Shown piece after piece: positions 1-5,620 of a DNA stretch of 5,682 bases. A program made the position numbers and the translations under genes. The notes beneath the pieces are model-generated. The model worked only from the letters and a program-made list of their open reading frames with translations, was not told the origin of the DNA and did not search any database. Location of the stretch: positions 1 through 5,682 of the forward strand of contig JANXYS010000273.1 of the NCBI GenBank assembly GCA_025355935.1, given 5' to 3'. The stretch is from Chitinophagales bacterium. GTDB taxonomy: Bacteria > Bacteroidota > Bacteroidia > Chitinophagales > Chitinophagaceae. Numbering within the stretch: position 1 is the stretch's first letter; each line of letters opens with the position of its first letter.

Positions 1-90
1 TGCACCTTTTTTAATTTTTCCAATAATTCCCTGAGCATCACAAAACGCTGTAGTAACCAGGGAAAGAAATAAGAAGGTAAATGTTTTCAT
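1..90 (-). CDS. Secreted protein of unknown function, N-terminal part only
   Basis: The reverse complement of 1-90 is open from an ATG at 90 and continues past the left edge, giving 30 residues. It begins MKTFTFLFLSLVTTAFCDAQG, a textbook export signal: Lys2, a hydrophobic core at about residues 4-16, and an A19-Q20 junction typical of signal peptidase I sites in Bacteroidota. Cys17 is not in a lipobox (it is preceded by T-A-F), so a lipoprotein is unlikely. The few mature residues, starting Q-G-I-I-G-K-I-K-K-G, are lysine-rich but do not identify a family. The gene is divergent from the oxidoreductase gene at 199. A good -7-like element lies 22 bp upstream of the ATG, which supports this start. 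The function is not recognised. Confidence 0.72.
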   Translation of the reverse strand, partial: MKTFTFLFLSLVTTAFCDAQGIIGKIKKGA

Positions 91-111
91 TTTCAGATTT
101 AAAGTAAGCAA

Positions 112-119
112 CAAATTTA
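112..119 (-). promoter_or_regulatory. Candidate Bacteroidota -7 element for the left-edge secreted protein
   Basis: On the minus strand this reads TAAATTTG, an exact match to the TAnnTTTG -7 consensus of Bacteroidota sigma-ABfr promoters. It sits about 22 bp upstream of the ATG at 90, which would give a short 5' leader. A clear TTG -33 element at the expected 17-20 bp spacing is not present, so the assignment rests on the -7 box and its position. Confidence 0.45.
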
Positions 120-164
120 CCTGGCATTTTGCTAACACTGGGTTAATTATTAATAGAAAATTAC

Positions 165-171
165 TAGTTTG
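165..171 (+). promoter_or_regulatory. Weak candidate -7 element for the oxidoreductase gene
   Basis: TAGTTTG resembles TAnnTTTG but is one base short in the spacer. It lies 27 bp upstream of the ATG at 199. A GTTA at 142-145, about 19 bp further upstream, could serve as a poor -33 element. This is the best plus-strand match in the divergent region 91-198, but the support is thin. Confidence 0.22.
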
Positions 172-198
172 CGACACATAAAGTAAAATCCAAAGATT

Positions 199-1329
199 AT
201 GAAAATTGCAGTACTTGGCGCGGGAATGGTAGGCCGGACAATAGCCGAAGATCTTTCGGTAATTTATGCTGTAACCTCGTTTGATTGGGATGAAATAAAC
301 TTATCATTGCTGAAATCGCGCGCTGACGTAGACACACAAATTGCAGACCTGCAAAATTATCCTGGTTATATGGAAATGCTCAGGAGTTTTGATCTTGTGG
401 TGAGCGCCGTACCTGGTTTTATGGGATATAATACCCTTAAAGCAATCATAAGTTCGGGAAAGAATGTGGTAGATATTTCTTTTTTTCCTGAGGACGGGTT
501 GGATCTAGACTCGCTGGCAAAAAAAAATAAGGTAACCGCAATTATTGATTGTGGTGTAGCGCCAGGCATGAGCAATCTCATTTTGGGTCGTTATAATGAG
601 ATTATGAAGATCGACTCATTCGAATGTCTGGTAGGCGGCTTACCAAAGCTGCGTAAGAAGCCCTTTGAGTATAAGGCTCCTTTCTCCCCCATAGACGTCA
701 TTGAAGAATACACCCGACCGGCCAGGTATGTAGAAAACGGTCATCTTATTACGAAACCTGCATTAAGTGACTCCGAGCTAATCCATTTTGATGAGGCCGG
801 CACCCTTGAATCTTTCAATACTGATGGATTAAGAAGTATTCTTTTCACAATGAAACATATCCCTAATCTTAAAGAAAAAACGTTACGTTATCCCGGTCAT
901 ATAGACCTAATAAAATCATTGCAGCAGGCCGGGTTTTTTGATGAAGGGCTAGTTGAAGTAAAGGGCCAGGTTTTTCGGCCGTTAGATTTTACATCATCCA
1001 TACTTTTTAAGCAATGGAAACTCTCCCCTCATGATGCTGAATTTACTATTATGAGAATTAACATGGATGGAGAAATCGATGGTAAGCAGGTAAAAGTAGA
1101 ATATAGTCTGTACGATGAAAATGACACAGCAACTCAAACGTCATCAATGAGCCGTACAACTGCGTTTACCTGCACAGCCGTAGTAAACATGATGAATAGT
1201 GAACTCTTCAATCAAAAAGGGGTATTTCCACCAGAGCTAGTAGGCAAGTCTGAAGAATGTTTTAACTATATCATTCAATATCTTTCTGAAAGAAACGTGA
1301 TTTATAAAAAATCCATTGTTGCTGTCTAA
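199..1329 (+). CDS. Saccharopine dehydrogenase / lysine 6-dehydrogenase family oxidoreductase
   Basis: This is a 376-residue cytoplasmic NAD(P)-dependent oxidoreductase with no signal peptide. The N-terminus is a Rossmann beta-alpha-beta with GAGMVG at residues 7-12. The nucleotide-binding domain runs to about residue 125 and ends in the family motif D-C-G-V-A-P-G-M-S-N (117-126). The saccharopine-dehydrogenase C-terminal domain follows, with VGGLP at 145-149, the E-Y stretch at 157-158, and a tail with GVFPPELVGK at 341-350. Length and motif order fit lysine 6-dehydrogenase (lysine + NAD+ to allysine + NH3, roughly 380-390 residues) better than the longer LYS9-type saccharopine dehydrogenases or carboxynorspermidine dehydrogenase. 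The substrate remains an inference. The tail has T-A-F-T-C-T-A-V (about 320-328) where relatives commonly have a T-G-Y-P-A-type segment. The ATG at 199 starts directly at the Rossmann strand and has no Shine-Dalgarno, as is usual in this phylum. The gene stands alone and is convergent with the FAS1 gene. Confidence 0.88.
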   Translation: MKIAVLGAGMVGRTIAEDLSVIYAVTSFDWDEINLSLLKSRADVDTQIADLQNYPGYMEMLRSFDLVVSAVPGFMGYNTLKAIISSGKNVVDISFFPEDGLDLDSLAKKNKVTAIIDCGVAPGMSNLILGRYNEIMKIDSFECLVGGLPKLRKKPFEYKAPFSPIDVIEEYTRPARYVENGHLITKPALSDSELIHFDEAGTLESFNTDGLRSILFTMKHIPNLKEKTLRYPGHIDLIKSLQQAGFFDEGLVEVKGQVFRPLDFTSSILFKQWKLSPHDAEFTIMRINMDGEIDGKQVKVEYSLYDENDTATQTSSMSRTTAFTCTAVVNMMNSELFNQKGVFPPELVGKSEECFNYIIQYLSERNVIYKKSIVAV

Positions 1330-1427
1330 CCAACTTCCTTTTAAACAAAAAGGGCTGACTTATAAATAAAACTGTGCCTTGAGATTCTCTTAAAAGATAA
1401 CACTTCTCCATCAGGGATCCGAATAAA

Positions 1428-1461
1428 AAGAGGCTGCCTCGTACTTATGAGACAGCCTCTT
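1428..1461 (-). terminator. Intrinsic terminator of the receptor-FAS1 operon
   Basis: The arms AAGAGGCTG (1428-1436) and CAGCCTCTT (1453-1461) pair perfectly. They are followed inward by one non-matching position (C1437/A1452) and then CTC (1438-1440) with GAG (1449-1451), closing an 8-nt loop. Read on the minus strand, the inner position becomes a G-U wobble, so the RNA stem is a continuous 13 bp, and it is followed by a T-rich run (CTTTTTATTC). On the plus strand the same position is an A-C mismatch and the downstream tract TAATTATTAA is weaker. The hairpin starts about 18 bp after the FAS1 stop codon. It therefore best serves minus-strand transcription, with possible secondary use by the convergent oxidoreductase gene, which has no better terminator. 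Confidence 0.85.
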
Positions 1462-1479
1462 AATTATTAATCCAATTAA

Positions 1480-2736
1480 TTATTGCGGCAGCAATACCTG
1501 GTCAATTTTATGTAAAACACCGTTCAGGTAAAATTGATCGCTCGTACCTGATGGTGCAGGGGTAGGATTAATAAGAATATTTGCTGCTGTTGCATTTGCC
1601 ACTCCCTTAACGGTTGCTGAAGACACAAATAAACCTGTAAATACTGCTTTTAGCCCAATCCCCGGATGTGTTGGAATCGCACCATTTAGTAAAGTGGGGA
1701 AGTAACTTTCCGAAGTTGGGAGATTATTATTAAACGCTCTGACGCCAAGAATATGATAAACAATAATTCCTTTAACCTTTTGTGCAGAAAGTGCCTTAAA
1801 CAAAAGCGGGTTTCTGAAAACAGTTGGACCGATTGAATCCTTCGCTGTCGCAAGTCCTGTAGCTGTAGCAAACGTTGATCCTCCTGCAGGAAAACCTTGC
1901 GCCACAAGTGCCTGGTAAATCGCGCCGCTTAAAGTAACCTGGAAGGCAGAATCTGTTGGCGCATATACGGTGAGGTTAGCTCCAATATTCAGAAGCGCTC
2001 CAACAAGTGTACCCGGAGCCACTGTACCACTGTCTGCCCGTATAATGGCGGCCTTTAAGTACCTCAGCGTGGTATCTGCACTGATCCTGTTCCATAAAAA
2101 CGTAGTTGGTGGAACAACTACATTAGCGATCTCATGAAAAACTCCATTTGCTGCCTGGTTATCCAGTGAAACAATGGGTGTATTATTAACCCACGCACCG
2201 TTGCGGCTGGAAAGGAAGGTGGTCAGTCGTAACAGTGCACTGACAGAAGGAGCGGGATTAATTAGGGTTGGGTATTGAAAATTCGGAAAGCTTGCAGGAA
2301 TGTTTGTCGATAATAACTTTTGCGGGATAATATTATAACTCACAATGCCGGCAGCGCTTGCGGCCGGAAAACTTGCTGAGTTTAGAAACGCACTGAACAC
2401 TGCGTCAGGCGCTGCCGCGGGAACGGCGCCGCCAGTTATTGCTGTTACAAACCTCCTGACAGCAGCATTTGTAGGAACGAAAACAGTATACTCGTTAGCC
2501 TTATTATTAAGTGTAGCAAGTAAGCCGCTCTTTAAAATAATTTTAAAGTACAAACTATCGTTGGCTCGTGCAGATGATTTTAAGGTATCGCCGAGGGCGC
2601 TTCCTGATCCTGGTAAGATAATAGAAACTGGTGTTGTTCCCTGAATTTGCTCCAGCCCTTTATTACATGCTGTGAGAAGTCCTGCACCAGACAAAACCAA
2701 CAGGGATGCTATCTTGAATTTATTAATAAATTTCAT
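1480..2736 (-). CDS. Fasciclin (FAS1) domain lipoprotein, two FAS1 domains
   Basis: The product is 418 residues, predicted to be a lipid-anchored envelope protein. The N-terminus MKFINKFKIASLLVLSGAG leads to a lipobox L-L-T-A-C with the lipidated cysteine at 24. Two FAS1 domains follow. The first (about 58-210) has TVFVPTNAAVRRF at 84-96 and ends NGVFHEIANVVVPP at 197-210. The second (about 215-418) has LTVYAPTDSAF at 255-265, a Y-H-I-L segment at 327-330, and ends NGVLHKIDQVLLPQ at the C-terminus. FAS1 domains mediate adhesion or ligand binding; the ligand here is unknown. The first domain has Y-N (134-135) where the conserved Y-H pair is expected. The second domain is long for a FAS1 unit (about 200 residues against a usual 130-150), with an A/G/T-rich insertion at about 268-305. 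I chose the ATG at 2736; a TTG two codons upstream is in frame but unneeded. It lies 28 bp downstream of the TonB receptor stop codon and is probably cotranscribed with it. Confidence 0.92.
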   Translation of the reverse strand: MKFINKFKIASLLVLSGAGLLTACNKGLEQIQGTTPVSIILPGSGSALGDTLKSSARANDSLYFKIILKSGLLATLNNKANEYTVFVPTNAAVRRFVTAITGGAVPAAAPDAVFSAFLNSASFPAASAAGIVSYNIIPQKLLSTNIPASFPNFQYPTLINPAPSVSALLRLTTFLSSRNGAWVNNTPIVSLDNQAANGVFHEIANVVVPPTTFLWNRISADTTLRYLKAAIIRADSGTVAPGTLVGALLNIGANLTVYAPTDSAFQVTLSGAIYQALVAQGFPAGGSTFATATGLATAKDSIGPTVFRNPLLFKALSAQKVKGIIVYHILGVRAFNNNLPTSESYFPTLLNGAIPTHPGIGLKAVFTGLFVSSATVKGVANATAANILINPTPAPSGTSDQFYLNGVLHKIDQVLLPQ

Positions 2737-2764
2737 AATCAATAATTTTGTTTTTAATACATTA

Positions 2765-4054
2765 TTAGTAGATGTTGTACCCGAAGCTTACATAATATAA
2801 TCCACCAATATTTGAGTTACCAATTCCGTTATAATAATACTGATTAAGAAGGTTGTTCGCTCCTACCTTCAATACAGACTTTGTTTTAGGTAACTTTATA
2901 CTTACTTGCGCATCTAGAGTTTGAACAGATGGCAACTGACCGCTTGCAAGATCGCCATCATAGTAAAAAGAGTCCTGCCACCTGTATGCTACTGAGAATC
3001 CAAGTCGCTTTTGCGGTCCAAAACCGGTATTGCCAAATGATGCATTCAACTTGTATTTTGGAGAATTAAAGAAGGTGGTAAAGTTAGTAGGTACGTTACT
3101 TAAGTTGTCGGAAGCTGCATTAATACTTACACCGAAATTTAACGGTAACCTGTAGTCGAATCCGACACCAAAGCCATATGTCTTAATTTTGCCTGGTGAA
3201 TTTATCGGAACTGAATAGGTTTGACCTTGTGAGGTATCTCCAAGTGTAATCGCTGAACCGGATTTCGACTGGATGACATTTCTGCGCGCAAGGAAATCCG
3301 TGTATTCACCGAAGTAAGTATAAATGTCAATCAGTAATTTGGATTCCATAACTAATCCTTTATATCCCGCCTCAAAAGAAGATAGAGATTCAGGTTTTAA
3401 CGAAGTAAAAGGAGTAGCAACTATTTTGCCATGACGCAGGGAATCGCGATCGTAGGTTGGATTTCCATCAAAGTTATAAATACTTTTAAATGCGTCATTT
3501 CCGCCAATAAGTTTATAGGATACAAGATCAAGGTTTATCCATTGTTGTTGTGTAGAAGGAAACCTGTAAGCTGTTTGATAAGACAGCCTGAAATTATTAT
3601 TTTCAGCGACCTTAATAACTGCCGTAACCCTCGGTGTCAGGCGACCTTTAAAGTTTTCATTTTTATCATACCTGCCGGAAGCAGTCAATTTTACTATACC
3701 GAATTCTTTTGAAGCCTGTATGTAGGCACCTACTTCCCTAATGCCTATAGGACCGGCTGTATCAGCAAAGAGTGTGCCTTGTGAGTTTAAAACGTACTTC
3801 CTAAAATTACCACCTATCAGTACGTCTGCAAATCTTTTGGTTAGTGAGGATAGATTATAATTTCCTTCAACATTGTAAAGATCGGAACGATCTAATAAAG
3901 CTCCGCCTAATGGAACAGGCAATTTTGAAACGCTGTCGTATAAATTTTTGAATGTAGCTGTACCTACTTTAGGACGACCAATGTCCGCTACTGACCGGGC
4001 AGCTACATGCGCATCGTAGTCTGAGGCGCCATTCAATTTAGATCCCAGGTAAGC
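2765..4054 (-). CDS. TonB-dependent receptor, C-terminal barrel portion after the TAG
   Basis: The frame stays open for 429 codons after the stop and continues barrel sequence immediately (A-Y-L-G-S-K-L-N-G-A-S-D-Y-D-A-H). The segment AHVAARSVADIGRP at 491-504 of the full protein is conserved-looking receptor sequence. The piece has no start of its own. A TTG at 4036 that a gene finder may use is the internal Leu483 codon, with no leader or signal peptide, and the first ATG is far inside at 3349 (Met712). It ends G-Y-N-I-Y, a normal outer-membrane barrel terminus, with a TAA stop at 2765-2767. It should be read as the second half of one receptor gene and not as an independent gene. Confidence 0.75.
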   Translation of the reverse strand, partial: AYLGSKLNGASDYDAHVAARSVADIGRPKVGTATFKNLYDSVSKLPVPLGGALLDRSDLYNVEGNYNLSSLTKRFADVLIGGNFRKYVLNSQGTLFADTAGPIGIREVGAYIQASKEFGIVKLTASGRYDKNENFKGRLTPRVTAVIKVAENNNFRLSYQTAYRFPSTQQQWINLDLVSYKLIGGNDAFKSIYNFDGNPTYDRDSLRHGKIVATPFTSLKPESLSSFEAGYKGLVMESKLLIDIYTYFGEYTDFLARRNVIQSKSGSAITLGDTSQGQTYSVPINSPGKIKTYGFGVGFDYRLPLNFGVSINAASDNLSNVPTNFTTFFNSPKYKLNASFGNTGFGPQKRLGFSVAYRWQDSFYYDGDLASGQLPSVQTLDAQVSIKLPKTKSVLKVGANNLLNQYYYNGIGNSNIGGLYYVSFGYNIY

Positions 4055-4057
4055 CTA
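4055..4057 (-). other. In-frame amber (TAG) codon inside the receptor gene
   Basis: On the minus strand the codons read TAC GGC TAG GCT TAC CTG, that is Y-G-stop-A-Y-L. The upstream and downstream segments are in the same frame, so no insertion or deletion is involved. The complete genes whose ends are visible here all stop with TAA (1327-1329, 1480-1482, 2765-2767), which makes this TAG stand out. The simplest ancestral codon is CAG (Gln) via one C-to-T change, although TGG, TAC/TAT, AAG, GAG, TCG and TTG are also one step away. Confidence 0.9.
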
Positions 4058-5482
4058 GCCGTATTGCGCGAACCAAACGTTTGATCCAGGACTTGGTTTC
4101 CATGCTTCATTGAAATTTTGAGTGGTTGCTGCAAGGTTAAAGCTTCCGCCCGCATTCTCCTGAGTTGTGTAAGCACGAAGTAGCCAATTTTTATTAATGA
4201 ACTCCAGCTTATACTGTCCCATTTTGAAATCCTTAATAGTGTACCTGGAAGCGCCTGTGTAGATGGTATTTCCTGTTCCCCAATATCCAGCAACAGATGC
4301 CTCTGTACCAGCAGATATTTTATAGTGAAGAGATCCCCCTAGTTTAAAGTTCACTGTATTGGGGTTAATGATTTCCTGTTCAGTATAGCCGGTTCTTGAA
4401 ACTACGATGGGTTTTCCTGTAAGGGTAGAAATGTAAGGAGCAAGGAAAGGTATCGCTGCGGCCGCTCCATTCAAAACCTGGCGTATATCAGCACTGGTTT
4501 CATCTCCGTAGGTATTTACTCCATCATAACCAGGATCGGTTAACCGATCCCCTGCTTTGAGTTTTGCGGCAGACCGGTTATAATCTCTGTAGTCTGTTCC
4601 TATCCAGTCTTTTGCCTGGATAAATTCTGTGGTAATCTTAAAGGCAAATTTTTCGGATATTTTTTTACCCCATCTTAAACTGTAGCTGTAATAAGGCGAA
4701 GTTGGTCTTTCTCGTTTATCTGTATGCATAATACCCTGCTTAACAACAAATGATAAGCCCTGATATTTGAATGGATTTTTACTCGTCATCAACATCGTTC
4801 CGTTCATACCTCCAGGACCATAAAGGGCAGAAGACGCTCCTGAAAGCAATTCAATATTATCAATATCTAATTCATTCAATCCTATAATTGCTCCGACAGA
4901 AAAATTTAAACCGGGAGCCTGGTTATCCATTCCGTCGACCAGCTGATTGAATCTTGTATTTCCACTCCCGCCGAAACCACGTGTTGTTGGTGTTTTGAAA
5001 GTAAGAGAGGATGTTGTAACGTCAACTCCTTTCAGTGTACTAACTATATCATAAAAATTTGCTGCAGGCGCATTCCGTATGGCCGCAGCATTAACCCTTT
5101 CAATAGATACAGGAGATTCCAATATTTTTTGGGGCACGCGGGAGGCGGAAACTACCACTTCCTGGCCAAGTGAATTCGAAGGAACAAACTTAATTTTTAG
5201 TGAGGCGGCGGCGCTGGATACGGAAACTTCCTGCTGCTGATAACCAATTGAAGAAAAGATAAGGGTAGCAGGTAAACTTTTGGTGTTAATGGTAAAGTTT
5301 CCTTTGTCATCGGTGTAGGTACCGGTCTCAGATCCTTTTAAAGAAACTGAAACAGCGGCGGCGTTTTCGGTGGTAGCACTGTTTTGTACATTACCGCTGA
5401 TGGTTACATTTTGAGCGAAGGCCGTAATCACGAGAATGTTGGCTGTAATCAATGTAACCAAATAGCTTGTAATTTTTCTCAT
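4055..5482 (-). CDS. TonB-dependent receptor, N-terminal portion up to the TAG (475 residues)
   Basis: This is the part of the receptor that would be made if the amber codon is obeyed: signal peptide, carboxypeptidase-regulatory-like domain, full plug and about a third of the barrel. It ends N-V-W-F-A-Q-Y-G. The ATG at 5482 is followed at once by a good signal peptide (MRKITSYLVTLITANILVITAFA), which fixes the start; there is no Shine-Dalgarno. A barrel cut here lacks the C-terminal aromatic strand that the BAM machinery recognises, so the product is unlikely to insert in the outer membrane. An automatic annotation would probably list this as a separate gene. Confidence 0.8.
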   Translation of the reverse strand: MRKITSYLVTLITANILVITAFAQNVTISGNVQNSATTENAAAVSVSLKGSETGTYTDDKGNFTINTKSLPATLIFSSIGYQQQEVSVSSAAASLKIKFVPSNSLGQEVVVSASRVPQKILESPVSIERVNAAAIRNAPAANFYDIVSTLKGVDVTTSSLTFKTPTTRGFGGSGNTRFNQLVDGMDNQAPGLNFSVGAIIGLNELDIDNIELLSGASSALYGPGGMNGTMLMTSKNPFKYQGLSFVVKQGIMHTDKRERPTSPYYSYSLRWGKKISEKFAFKITTEFIQAKDWIGTDYRDYNRSAAKLKAGDRLTDPGYDGVNTYGDETSADIRQVLNGAAAAIPFLAPYISTLTGKPIVVSRTGYTEQEIINPNTVNFKLGGSLHYKISAGTEASVAGYWGTGNTIYTGASRYTIKDFKMGQYKLEFINKNWLLRAYTTQENAGGSFNLAATTQNFNEAWKPSPGSNVWFAQYG

Positions 5483-5512
5483 ATAGCTTTATTTTGGTTT
5501 AAAAATGTAAGG

Positions 5513-5542
5513 CAAAATAAGCATGTTTATTATGTTTTGAAA
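5513..5542 (-). promoter_or_regulatory. Candidate promoter of the receptor-FAS1 operon
   Basis: On the minus strand TTTC (5542-5539) is followed after 19 bp by TATTTTG (5519-5513). This resembles the Bacteroidota arrangement TTTG-N19-TAnnTTTG, with one -33 mismatch and a -7 box one base short. It would place the transcript start about 25 bp before the ATG at 5482. A second possible -7 box, TACATTTT at about 5502-5509, lies closer to the gene. The assignment is tentative. Confidence 0.3.
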
Positions 5543-5562
5543 CTTTATTTGCTAACCATTTG

Positions 5563-5576
5563 TTGAAACTTTTCAA
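5563..5576. repeat. Small dyad TTGAAA-CT-TTTCAA with an upstream partial copy
   Basis: TTGAAA (5563-5568) and TTTCAA (5571-5576) form a perfect 6-bp inverted repeat around a 2-bp centre. The ten bases TTGAAACTTT of the left side also occur at 5537-5546, 26 bp away centre to centre, without the matching right arm. The position between divergent purC and receptor promoters suits an operator, but AT-rich intergenic DNA produces such matches by chance. Confidence 0.3.
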
Positions 5577-5608
5577 ACTCATGAATTATTTATCTCAAAA
5601 CAAGATGT

Positions 5609-5616
5609 TACTTTAG
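5609..5616 (+). promoter_or_regulatory. Candidate -7 element of purC
   Basis: TACTTTAG matches TAnnTTTG at all but one position and is followed by CGCT directly before the ATG at 5621. That geometry, with a -7 box only a few bases from the start codon and so a very short or leaderless transcript, is often seen in this phylum. No good TTG -33 element is visible at the right spacing. Confidence 0.35.
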
Positions 5617-5620
5617 CGCT

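Larger units (their letters stand above)
2765..5482 (-). pseudogene. TonB-dependent outer-membrane receptor, interrupted by one in-frame TAG
   Basis: The locus spans 905 codons in one reading frame with a single internal stop at codon 476. The order is: signal peptide (1-23, cut after A-F-A before Q24); carboxypeptidase-regulatory-like beta-sandwich (about 26-100, with the T-Y-T-D-D-K-G-N-F motif at 55-63 and S-S-I-G-Y at 77-81); plug domain (about 106-235, with EVVVSASR at 108-115, RGFGG at 168-172, LVDGMDN at 181-187 and SSALYGPGGMNG at 217-228); then a 22-strand-type barrel (about 240-905). Barrel hallmarks include PRV near residue 617, L-K-P-E-S with F-E-A-G-Y-K-G at 695-709, N-L-L-N-Q-Y-Y near the end, and a terminal tyrosine, as outer-membrane barrels require. 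Length and domains match active Bacteroidota receptors that import a ligand using TonB-ExbBD energy. The substrate is not identifiable. The gene is probably first in an operon with the FAS1 lipoprotein. If the TAG is real and not suppressed, only the plug and part of the barrel are made and the receptor is dead. Confidence 0.85.

Noticed and set aside
1336..1355. Possible plus-strand hairpin CCTTTT-AAACA-AAAAGG after the oxidoreductase gene
   Set aside because: The stem is only 6 bp, mostly A-T pairs, and is not followed by a T-run, so it is too weak to call a terminator.
143..1471. TTAATTATTAAT at 143-154 and again at 1460-1471, flanking the oxidoreductase gene like an attachment or insertion repeat
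   Set aside because: It is a 12-bp, purely A/T, partly self-complementary string in AT-rich intergenic DNA. There is no integrase, transposase or composition change between the copies, so chance is the better explanation.
2345..2644. Plus-strand open frame of 99 codons within the FAS1 gene
   Set aside because: It is the antisense shadow of the Ala/Gly-rich FAS1 coding sequence and shows no family resemblance, signal or own promoter.
2737..2742. TTG at 2742 as start of the FAS1 lipoprotein
   Set aside because: The ATG two codons downstream (2736) gives a better signal peptide start, with the basic residues close to the N-terminus.
3431..3712. Plus-strand open frame of 93 codons within the receptor gene
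   Set aside because: It lies antisense to well-supported barrel sequence and its translation looks like no known protein.
4034..4036. TTG at 4036 as a start codon for the second half of the receptor
   Set aside because: It encodes Leu483 in the middle of continuous receptor sequence, has no leader-like upstream region, and would give a barrel fragment without an export signal.
4033..4293. Minus-strand open frame of 86 codons in another frame of the receptor
   Set aside because: It overlaps the receptor frame entirely, and the receptor frame carries the barrel sequence on both sides.
2765..5482. A frameshift splitting the TonB receptor, or two independent overlapping genes
   Set aside because: The two open stretches are in the same frame: the codon after the TAG begins at 4054, and the 18 bases from there to 4037 are six whole codons. 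Only a substitution-type stop is present, and the second half lacks a start and a signal peptide.
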